Assembly (NCBI RefSeq): GCF_015218165.1 | Contig: NZ_CP048660.1 | Span: forward strand, 62,001-126,000 | From: Acinetobacter piscicola | GTDB taxonomy: Bacteria; Pseudomonadota; Gammaproteobacteria; Pseudomonadales; Moraxellaceae | Reading direction: 5' to 3' | DNA length: 64,000 nucleotides | Shown here: positions 56,873-64,000 of the stretch, piece by piece | Numbering within the stretch: the first letter of the stretch is position 1 | How the letters are laid out: each line of letters begins with the position of its first letter | Program-made: the position numbers and the translations under genes | Notes under the pieces: model-generated | What the model saw: the letters and a program-made list of their open reading frames with translations, nothing else | Database searches by the model: none | Told to the model about the DNA's origin: nothing

Positions 56873-58706
56873 GTGTGCCGCAGCAAGCGGCGTAAGAGAT
56901 GAGGGTATGGCCCCTCGCTATCGGCTTGCAGGAGCAGGTAGCAAACCACCATAAGCGGCTTGGATCAAAAGTCCCGGTCGTGAGCGTTATGGAAAAGGCG
57001 TTGTATAGGCGTCAGGTAAGAATTAGGAAGGCGAACACCAGTGAACTGCCGTTCAAGTGTCGAAAGTACTCAAATGACATCAAAACCGGGGATGGATGTT
57101 GCCCCGCGATCAGTTTGGCCGTTACCTGCTTACGGGCCATTCGGTGTCCGGCGTAGAGGCAGCGCGATCCTAATTCAGGCTCTTACGTTGAACTGCGGGA
57201 ACCTTCGGTGGCGATGTCAAGCGAAAGGCACAAGCTCAAAAGGCAAGGCTGATAATAGCAATGCGTCACCAAGGGGCGGAGCAACTCGTAGTAGTGTTGA
57301 AGTTACTGTAATGGTAATGGAGCGAAGGGGTTGCATTATCCAGGTCTACGGATTTGTCAACTGTGCAAGCAGGAGGAGCAAAACTTTATGACCAAACCAT
57401 TTAACATTCCTAAAGCGTTAATCTGGGAGGCATTTAAGAAAGTCAAAGAGAATGGCGGTGCTGCAGGCATCGATCATGAATCTATTGAGCAATTCGAACA
57501 CCACTTAAAAGGCAACCTGTATAAACTATGGAATCGACTTTGTTCAGGCAGTTATTTTCCATCGCCAGTCAAAGGTGTACCGATTCCAAAGAAATCAGGT
57601 GGGGTACGTATGTTAGGCATTCCAACAGTAGCGGATCGAGTAGCACAAACAGCTGTCAAGCTTATATTGGAGCCACGGATTGATCCTCTATTTCATCCAA
57701 ACTCTTATGGCTATCGTCCAGGGCGTTCTGCCCATGATGCGATAGCTATGGTGAGGCGACGAAGTTGGGAGTATGACTGGGTTGTGGAATTTGATATCAA
57801 AGGTTTATTTGATAACATTGATCATAATCTACTCATGCGTGCACTTAAGAAACACTGCGAAATTCCATGGATTCTTCTCTATGTAGAACGCTGGTTAAAA
57901 GCACCTATGCAAAATGTAGATGGTCAAGTTTTAGAAAGGAATCGCGGCACACCGCAAGGTGGAGTTATCAGTCCTCTATTGGCTAATTTATTTATGCATT
58001 ATGCTTTTGACATGTGGATTACCAAGAATCTTGCGAGTGTAAGATTCTGCCGCTATGCGGATGATGGAGTAATTCATTGCCGAAGTTTATCTCAAGCCAA
58101 ACTTGTTTTACAAAAGATTGGTGCACGATTTCGTGAATGTGGACTCGAATTACATCCAGATAAGACAAAGATTGTTTATTGCCAAGATGTGAATCGTCGC
58201 CAAGCATATCCCGATGTTCAATTTACTTTTCTCGGGTACACGTTTAGGCCCCGTAAGGCTGTGGACAAGTATAAAAGAGTTTATGTAAATTTCTCTCCTG
58301 CAGTCAGTCGTGATGCACTTAAAGCAATGCGACAGACTATTCGGAAATGGCATCTACATCTGATGTGTAATCGCGAATTAAGTGATTTATCTGCAATATT
58401 CAATCCAATTCTTCAAGGTTGGCAGCAATACTATGGTCGATTCCATGGTTCAGCAATGTCAGCGATCTGGCAACACATGAATGCTTATCTTATACGCTGG
58501 ATGAGGCGTAAGTATAAAAACTTGGCCCGTCATAAAAGACGGGCTAGATATGCCTTAGGGCGACTTGCGCGTGATTTTCCAAATGCCTTTGTGCACTGGA
58601 AAATGGGATGTTTACCAACGGTTGGATAATGGGAGCCGGATGAGCTGAGAGGTTCACGTCCGGTTCTGCGAGGGGCTAAGGGTGAGATTCCCTTGGTCTA
58701 CTCACC
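56873..58706 (+). mobile_element. Group II intron with reverse transcriptase
   Basis: Starts GTGTGCCGC, the group II 5' consensus. The 3' part shows the domain V hairpin (GAGCCGGATGAG..., TTCACGTCCGGTTCTG at about 58630-58667) and a domain VI helix before the 3' splice site near CTCAC/CC (58705-58706). A reading frame for the maturase lies in domain IV. The exact 3' end is ambiguous by one base. Confidence 0.88.
57388..58629 (+). CDS. ltrA: Group II intron reverse transcriptase/maturase
   Basis: 413 residues: RT blocks PLFHPNSYGYRPGRSAHDA, VVEFDIKGLFDNIDH (catalytic Asp), GTPQGGVISPLLANL, FCRYADDGVI (YADD), then the maturase X domain (ILQGWQQYYGRF) ending GCLPTVG, with no HNH endonuclease domain. 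It aids splicing and retrohoming. ATG 57388 (AGGAGG upstream) is preferred to 57331. Confidence 0.92.
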   Translation: MTKPFNIPKALIWEAFKKVKENGGAAGIDHESIEQFEHHLKGNLYKLWNRLCSGSYFPSPVKGVPIPKKSGGVRMLGIPTVADRVAQTAVKLILEPRIDPLFHPNSYGYRPGRSAHDAIAMVRRRSWEYDWVVEFDIKGLFDNIDHNLLMRALKKHCEIPWILLYVERWLKAPMQNVDGQVLERNRGTPQGGVISPLLANLFMHYAFDMWITKNLASVRFCRYADDGVIHCRSLSQAKLVLQKIGARFRECGLELHPDKTKIVYCQDVNRRQAYPDVQFTFLGYTFRPRKAVDKYKRVYVNFSPAVSRDALKAMRQTIRKWHLHLMCNRELSDLSAIFNPILQGWQQYYGRFHGSAMSAIWQHMNAYLIRWMRRKYKNLARHKRRARYALGRLARDFPNAFVHWKMGCLPTVG

Positions 58707-59215
58707 CCTACATTTGGACAAATGAGGGATGGTTATATTTAGCTGCTTTAAAGGATCTTTATAGCAAACAAGTGATTGGCTATAGCTTAAGTGAACGTAT
58801 GACAGCACAGTTAGTCTGTGATGCTCTTAAGATGGCTGTTAGGAATCAAAAACCACGACAAGGCTTAATTGTCCATTCAGACCGAGGCAGTCAATATTGC
58901 AGCCATGATTATCGAAACATGCTTGAAAAATATGATTTTCAAGGTTCCATGAGTAAGCGTGGTGACTGCTTTGATAATGCGCCAATTGAAAGCTTTTGGG
59001 GAATACTAAATAATGAACTTGTTCACCACTGCAATTATAGAACCAGAGATGAAGCTAAAGCAGATATTACAAAATACATAGAGCTATTTTATAATCAGCA
59101 GAGAATTCAGAAAGGTCTGAATTTTAAGGCACCAAATCAGACAGCAGAGGACTTTTACAAGTTGGCTGCATAGAATCTCCCAAGTGGAAGTGTCCTGTTA
59201 TTTCGGCACACATCA

Positions 59216-59690
59216 AAGCATAGAGCATCCAAAAAAACAAAAGAAATTCTATAGTGGAAAGAAAAAGCGTCATACGATTAAAGCACAACTGACAGTTAAT
59301 TATGAAACAAAACAGATTTTATCCCTTGCTGTTTCATCAGGCCGAACACATGATTTTCAATTATTTAAAAATCATCAAAAGAAACAAAGATATAAAGCTT
59401 TACTGCTCGTGGATAAGGGCTATCAAGGACTAGTTAAATTAGGCGTAACGTGCTTAATACCTTTTAAAGCAAGTAAGAAGCAGACACTTTGTCCATTACA
59501 AAAACGAATCAATCGAGAAATAGGAAGACGTATTTGTATTGAACATATCAATAGCAAATTAAAAGTGTTTAGAATACTTGCTGAGCGTTATTGGAATAGA
59601 CGTAAACGAATGGGGTTACGTCTAAATTTGATTGCTGCTTTTTACAATATGGAGTTGATCAAAAAATATTTTTTGCAAGAGGTCTATTAA
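59216..59690 (+). pseudogene. ISL2-type IS5 transposase, N-terminally truncated
   Basis: C-terminal half (EHPKKQKKFYSGKKKRHTIK, LLVDKGYQGL, CIEHINSKLKVFRIL) of the same transposase family as 23244-24066. It joins directly to the right end of element E. The terminal repeat TTTTGCAAGAGGTCT ends at 59685. The frame read from 59184 borrows IS3 sequence. Confidence 0.85.
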
Positions 59691-59734
59691 GCAATATATT
59701 CAAAATCAAAAAGGTTATAATCTGTGAAATTCAC

Positions 59735-59758
59735 CTCCATCCTGACTGTCGGATGGAG
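59735..59758. other. Perfect 8-bp hairpin
   Basis: CTCCATCC-TGACTGTC-GGATGGAG. Its sequence resembles the left-end hairpin of the IS605 element (CTCCATCTA/TAGATGGAG), so it may be a trace of another IS200/605 end. Confidence 0.5.
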
Positions 59759-59845
59759 TCATCTTTCACTACTAGATAGAGATGTTATTCACTGAAATAA
59801 TACTTTATGTAACAAATTTCTCTGTACACCACAAACAAATAACTC

Positions 59846-59878
59846 AAAGCACAGGGACGATCCACATCCCTGTACTTT
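59846..59878 (-). terminator. Terminator of the adhesin gene
   Basis: AAAGCACAGGGA and TCCCTGTACTTT pair (one mismatch) 34 bases beyond the adhesin stop codon, reading leftwards. Confidence 0.7.
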
Positions 59879-59911
59879 GTATGTGACTCAAAAGCCTCAC
59901 TAACAATAATA

Positions 59912-62900
59912 TTAACCAATAATGATTTGACCGTTAGCCAATAACTGCTCCAAAGTTAAACCTGCTTGATTTTCAAGCACCAGTAATTCTGTCGAATTAT
60001 AAGCAGTTGCCAAACTATCACGATCTACAGATACCACAACATTATAGCCATCCTCGGTTACAGAGATATAGTCGGCGATATTTGAGTTATCACCTAGCAA
60101 TCCGATAAAGAAGTCTACGCTAAACTCTATTTTGTCAGCTTTGCTATCCACAGTAGTGTCACCAAAATGGAAATCTTTCCATGTATCGGTAGCATTGCCA
60201 GCAGTCGCATCGGCAGCATTTAAGACCGCATAAATCGCTGTGTCTGAACCAGAACCACCAATCAAGGTATCGTTGCCTGAACCACCATTGAGGATGTCAC
60301 TTCCTGCACCGCCGTTTAAGCTGTCATTCTCGAGACCACTCATCAGCAGATCTTCACCGAACGAATCGGCAACGAAGCTTTCGGCAGATGCACCCCTGCC
60401 AGCGATGTTCTGAGGTGGGGTCAGGGTGATATTGTCGACCTGCAAGGTAAGATTGCCCCACCGTGAATTGTCCGCAACCGTGAACACCAGCCGGTAGGTG
60501 CCTGCCTCATCGATTGTCCGAGTAATGGACTGGTTGCTCAGATTGGTGTCGTTCGTGAAATTGTGCGTACCATCGCCCCCCGTCACATTGCTCCAAGTGC
60601 CATTGACGTTCTGCTTTTGCAACCGATAACTGACCGAATCACCGTTCCGTGCCTCGCTCGTCCACTGGTTGAACGTCAGAGTACTGCCAGCATGATTGAC
60701 AGTAAAAGCAGCGCTGGTGGCTATGGCATTATTTCCACCATTGTTGCTTGAATCATCAATCACCAGTCGCCCATCACTATTAATCGCCACCGTTCCCTCT
60801 GTAACAGTCCACGCCGAGGTATTGCCCAGCACGCCACCGCTGAACGCACCCAACACGACAGGCTCGACCGCATGCACCTGCACCACTAGGCTGCCAGTGG
60901 TGCTGGCGGTGCTGGAGGGATTACCCACTTCGGTGGTGATGGCCTCCACCTGCAACGTTACCGCACCAGTGCTAGCATTGATCGGCGGGGTGTAAGTCAG
61001 CGTAGCCTTGTTCCAGCTCTGAACATCCACTTGCGTGTTGCCACTTGTGGCGGTGAAGCTGTTGCTGCCATCGCTGAGCTTCGCACCCACTGGGATGTTC
61101 TTGACCCACACCGCCAAAGTTTCGGAGCCATCGGTATCCACCAGACCTGCAGCAATGCTGGAAATCTTGATGGCAGTACCAGCCTCGCCTTCATTGGCAC
61201 CATAGGCCTTGTAATAGCCGTAGCCACCGGTACCGTTGCTCAGACTGCCCAGTTCACCCCCTGCCGCCTCAATCGCTGCCACATTTGTAAACAGTTGCGC
61301 AGACGTCGTCGACAGCACGGCGGCTGGGTTCAACCCTTCTTTAAACAAGATGCTATAGCCACCATCCCCAGATTGGTTATGCACATAGATATCCAATGTG
61401 TAGTAACCACTGGCAGAGGGCGTAAACGTGCCTTGAAACTTACCGGATCCACTAGAGCCATCAGGACTGGTACTACTAATGCCCCAACGCCCCGAAGCCA
61501 CAGTGATACCACCGACCACAATGGCAGCGCTGTCATCGGCAGTACCACCAAAGGTATATGACTTACCTGCTTCCAGATAGATCAGGCCGGACATCTTGAC
61601 ACCTGCGTTAGCAGTCAATCCGTTGGAGATGTTGACATTGGCATTGGTAACTGTGGTGCTGGTGCCACTGGAGGCAACAGTAAAACCGACCAGCAACTCT
61701 GTTACAGACACACCATTGCCGCCATTGCCGCCAATGTTCAAACCCGTGTAACTGGTCCGCACCAGTCCATTGTCCACTGGTGACTCGACCACCGGCGGCG
61801 GCGTCAGGGTCAACGTGGGCGCGTCGGCCACCGGCGTGACGTTGATCGTCGTGGTGTTATTAGCTGTCTGCCCAAAGTTATCCTTGGAAACCACCGCCAG
61901 GGTATCGATACCACTCCAGTGAGTATTACCTTGGTAGGTCAAGGTCTGCAAGGTCGCGTTGATCGCCGCCTCGCTGCCGACCAAGGTCAGGGTACCGCTA
62001 CCGTTGCTACCAGCACTAATGGAAGCCCCAGTTTGCAACGTCACTTTCATGACACCATTGCCCACGCTGAGCTGCACGCTGGCGAGGTTGGTGTCAGCCA
62101 CCTGAACCGTCGACAGGCTCAACGTCGTGTCTTCATTGACTGTCTGCGCCACAGGTACCGTGTTGACAGGCGCGCGGGTATCCACGGTCATGCCGACCAC
62201 GTTGCCTGCCAAGCCGGCATTGCCCGCTGCATCGGCGTAACTGCCCGCCGCAAGCGTCACCGAGGCAGCACCTTCGTAACCCGCTGTCGGGGCGAACGTG
62301 GCCGTCCAGACCAGCGGGCTGACCTGCTGCAGGTTCGAGACCGTGCCACCGGTTGTGGTGATGTCGCCCACGACAAAGCCCTGCGGCGCTTCATTGAAGG
62401 TGAAGGTGACCATGACGGTCTCCGCGCCAGTCAGGTTCACATCGTCTACACTGACACTCACCGTCGGCGGGGTACCGTCCACGGTGAACACAAATGGCGC
62501 GGATGCTAGGCCTGTCGAGTTGGAATCCGAGTTGTAGGCACGCGCCACCACTTCGACCGAACCATCGCCGAGGGTGCCGGTGGTGGTGAGCAGGGCGAGC
62601 CGTTCCGAGGTGATGGTCCAGGTCCAAACTCCGCTCGCACTTTCAGGCACTTCGATACGGATCGGGCCGAGGCCACGCACGGTGACCCAGATTTCGTCCA
62701 CCTCGTCGCCACCGGCTGCATCCAAGTCAATCGTACCGCGAATGCTACCCTGCCTATCGTTGGTCAGTCCATTGTATCCAACATCCCCAGTGTCACCGCT
62801 TCCGCCTACACCATTAGAACCAGTAACAGAATCTACATAGGCAACCACTATCGGTGTTGGCAGATTCTCTGGTGCCGGAGTTACGGTTCCACTGTCACTG

Positions 62901-64000
62901 GTACCAGTATTGCCCGCCTTGTCGGTGACATGAACCTTAAGAAGATCCGAGTTGTAGTCAATAGGCAAGGCCTGATTAAGCGCTACATTGATCTGTAAAT
63001 ATTGCCCGTAACCAGGAGCCAGACTACCAACTATACCCTCGCCATAGAACTCACCGTCATAGTACACCTCGACTTTGTCGCCAATATCGGCATGGGTTTG
63101 CTTGGCGTTAGTCAGGTCACCAGACACGAGTGCGGTGACATGACCAAATCCAGTGCTTTCCGGTGCAACATAATCAACATGGGTCGCCTGCGGAGCATAA
63201 GTATCAGCCACGAAGGTGTACTTTTCAGACACCTTGCTGACGTGTCCAGTAACGGTATCAACTAGCTTGACCTGCAGATAGATTTCGTCATCGCCACGCA
63301 GTTGATCGGCCCACCAGATGGTCTGCAGCACTTCACGCAGTTGATCGGGGCTGATTGTCCATTGGCCGTCGCTGACCGTGACCACCACGTCGGCACCGTT
63401 AGGGTAGCCCTGTGGGCCCGGCGCGCTGTCGTCGGTGCTTTGCTTGTTAGCGTACAGGCGCAGGGTGACCTGGCCATCGGGCGCGTCCACCGCGCCAGTA
63501 ATGCGGCCCATGACGTCGTTGCTGTAGACCACCGAGTTGTCGACGATGGTGGTCGTCTGTGGTGTGCTGCCATCGACGGTGTAGTCCAGCGTGATCGAGG
63601 CGCCGTGGTCGTAGGGTTCGAAGGTGTAGTGACCATCGCCGTACACGGTGATCGCGCCCTTGTCAGGCAGTTCCAGCGTCTGGCCGATGGTGACGGGCTG
63701 GCCGTCGACGGTCACGCCCGTGACCAAGCTAGTGCCTGTCACGGTGCCGTTCAGTTGGCCCTCGACCTCGGAGCTATTGATCAGGTTTTCATCCTTCAAG
63801 GCCACGGTGGTGGCGGTGACGGTGGCCACGCCCGGCGGGAACATATCGTGGATCGCGACCTGCACCTGGTACTGCTTGCCGTCACTGCGGGTGACAGTGA
63901 GCTGGTCGTTCAGCGGTGCGTTGCTTGCGGCAAGTGCACCAGCCAAGCCTGTATTGAGCACGTAGCTCCATTCGCCAGTGGCGGTGTTGAAGATGAAGGT
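59912..64000 (-). CDS. Giant Ig-like/RTX surface adhesin, C-terminal 1360 residues
   Basis: The frame is open to the window edge; the N-terminus lies beyond. Domain order from the edge: VCBS-like repeats (TATGEWSYVLN...), Ig-like repeats with TVDGTPPTVS and TVDTRAPVNT, a cadherin-like unit (TLSLSTVQVADTNL), a PA14/GLEYA-like carbohydrate domain (YLEAGKSYTFGGTADDSAAI), then calcium repeats (LNGGAGSDILNGGSGNDTL) and a type I secretion signal (LTLEQLLANGQIIIG). It would be exported by a T1SS and mediate attachment or biofilm. The 60.4-64 kb part is strongly G+C-rich (63% in 62341-62400) against 42% in 60001-60060, so the repeats were probably acquired from another genus and joined to a native C-terminus. 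Confidence 0.9.
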   Translation of the reverse strand, partial: TFIFNTATGEWSYVLNTGLAGALAASNAPLNDQLTVTRSDGKQYQVQVAIHDMFPPGVATVTATTVALKDENLINSSEVEGQLNGTVTGTSLVTGVTVDGQPVTIGQTLELPDKGAITVYGDGHYTFEPYDHGASITLDYTVDGSTPQTTTIVDNSVVYSNDVMGRITGAVDAPDGQVTLRLYANKQSTDDSAPGPQGYPNGADVVVTVSDGQWTISPDQLREVLQTIWWADQLRGDDEIYLQVKLVDTVTGHVSKVSEKYTFVADTYAPQATHVDYVAPESTGFGHVTALVSGDLTNAKQTHADIGDKVEVYYDGEFYGEGIVGSLAPGYGQYLQINVALNQALPIDYNSDLLKVHVTDKAGNTGTSDSGTVTPAPENLPTPIVVAYVDSVTGSNGVGGSGDTGDVGYNGLTNDRQGSIRGTIDLDAAGGDEVDEIWVTVRGLGPIRIEVPESASGVWTWTITSERLALLTTTGTLGDGSVEVVARAYNSDSNSTGLASAPFVFTVDGTPPTVSVSVDDVNLTGAETVMVTFTFNEAPQGFVVGDITTTGGTVSNLQQVSPLVWTATFAPTAGYEGAASVTLAAGSYADAAGNAGLAGNVVGMTVDTRAPVNTVPVAQTVNEDTTLSLSTVQVADTNLASVQLSVGNGVMKVTLQTGASISAGSNGSGTLTLVGSEAAINATLQTLTYQGNTHWSGIDTLAVVSKDNFGQTANNTTTINVTPVADAPTLTLTPPPVVESPVDNGLVRTSYTGLNIGGNGGNGVSVTELLVGFTVASSGTSTTVTNANVNISNGLTANAGVKMSGLIYLEAGKSYTFGGTADDSAAIVVGGITVASGRWGISSTSPDGSSGSGKFQGTFTPSASGYYTLDIYVHNQSGDGGYSILFKEGLNPAAVLSTTSAQLFTNVAAIEAAGGELGSLSNGTGGYGYYKAYGANEGEAGTAIKISSIAAGLVDTDGSETLAVWVKNIPVGAKLSDGSNSFTATSGNTQVDVQSWNKATLTYTPPINASTGAVTLQVEAITTEVGNPSSTASTTGSLVVQVHAVEPVVLGAFSGGVLGNTSAWTVTEGTVAINSDGRLVIDDSSNNGGNNAIATSAAFTVNHAGSTLTFNQWTSEARNGDSVSYRLQKQNVNGTWSNVTGGDGTHNFTNDTNLSNQSITRTIDEAGTYRLVFTVADNSRWGNLTLQVDNITLTPPQNIAGRGASAESFVADSFGEDLLMSGLENDSLNGGAGSDILNGGSGNDTLIGGSGSDTAIYAVLNAADATAGNATDTWKDFHFGDTTVDSKADKIEFSVDFFIGLLGDNSNIADYISVTEDGYNVVVSVDRDSLATAYNSTELLVLENQAGLTLEQLLANGQIIIG

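Larger units (their letters stand above)
56484..59173 (+). pseudogene. IS3 OrfB of element E, split by a group II intron
   Basis: The 5' exon (MKQYKDTYPITMMAKLLKVS..., VTAPNVAWVSDI) contains an internal stop near 56608. The 3' exon (58707-59173, YIWTNEGWLYLAALKDLYSK, VHSDRGSQYCSHDY, DNAPIESFWGILNNE) is open. The junction is in the codon after the first catalytic Asp of SDIT-YIW. Spliced RNA would still carry the stop. Confidence 0.8.
56300..59215 (+). mobile_element. IS3-family element E, left end missing, carrying a group II intron
   Basis: Begins inside orfA (NWYNKAKAGTLAG) and ends CACACATCA at 59215. orfB is split by the intron at 56873-58706. Another fragment of the same IS is at 35698-35805. 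Confidence 0.85.

Noticed and set aside
56899..57391. Frames in the 5' part of the group II intron
   Set aside because: This is structured intron RNA (domains I-III); the frames have no family match and no start signals.
60563..63965. Many plus-strand and alternative frames inside the adhesin
   Set aside because: They are shadows produced by high G+C content; domain homology is clear only in the long minus-strand frame.

Overview
The window looks like an Acinetobacter genome segment (an inference, probably not A. baumannii). The base composition is low in G+C outside the last 4 kb. The genes point the same way: Rep_3 replicase with 22-bp iterons, IS families typical of the genus, an acoABC-type acetoin cluster, ygiW-qseBC, and NemR/PliG homologues. 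Chromosomal-type genes (acetoin cluster, gspE remnant, qseBC) sit beside plasmid-type genes (rep and iterons, several toxin-antitoxin modules). It is therefore either a large plasmid or a chromosome that has absorbed plasmid pieces; the sequence alone does not decide.

Layout. 1-3.7 kb: Sel1-repeat/lipoprotein genes, one split by an IS66 element. 3.7-8.3 kb: a pile of IS5 copies and a truncated IS21. 8.3-11.2 kb: a promoter region, a phage-type helicase and a TnpB remnant. 11.2-16.7 kb: two near-identical, dead IS5 copies in inverted orientation enclosing a NemR-like regulator, an NADP oxidoreductase, a glutathione transferase and a lysozyme inhibitor (PliG). 16.7-20 kb: toxin-antitoxin genes (TacA-like remnant, YefM/YoeB), RepB and its iterons. 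20-24.3 kb: IS3/IS1/IS5 debris around a 27-codon hydrophobic peptide gene with its own terminator. 24.3-33.9 kb: acetoin catabolism (regulator, lipA, E1 alpha, E1 beta, E2, E3, acetoin reductase, butanediol dehydrogenase). lipA carries a nonsense codon and bdhA a frameshift. 33.9-38.7 kb: decayed IS3 and IS982 copies, one splitting a VF530 gene; many homopolymers are one base short. 38.7-42.7 kb: gspE tail, ygiW, qseBC and a DUF1778/GNAT pair. 42.7-49.4 kb: an XRE regulator, an IS1202-like element, an RTX tail fragment, a Sel1 gene, an IS605-type element with TnpB, and a HEPN-like protein. 49.5-56.2 kb: hipBA and a large tyrosine recombinase whose 5' end was removed by IS3. 56.2-59.7 kb: an IS3 copy split by a group II intron, then an IS5 fragment. 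59.9-64 kb: the C-terminal part of a giant Ig-like/RTX adhesin that runs off the window and is much richer in G+C than anything else here.

Genes that work together: (i) the aco operon converts acetoin and 2,3-butanediol to acetyl-CoA, with a dedicated lipoyl synthase and regulator; (ii) NemR-like repressor, oxidoreductase and GST form an electrophile-detoxification set; (iii) YefM/YoeB, HipB/HipA and TacA/TacT-like pairs are growth-arrest modules. Most notable unexplained signal: a 21-nt hairpin cassette substituted into transposase genes of two unrelated IS families, with compensatory changes in its stem.
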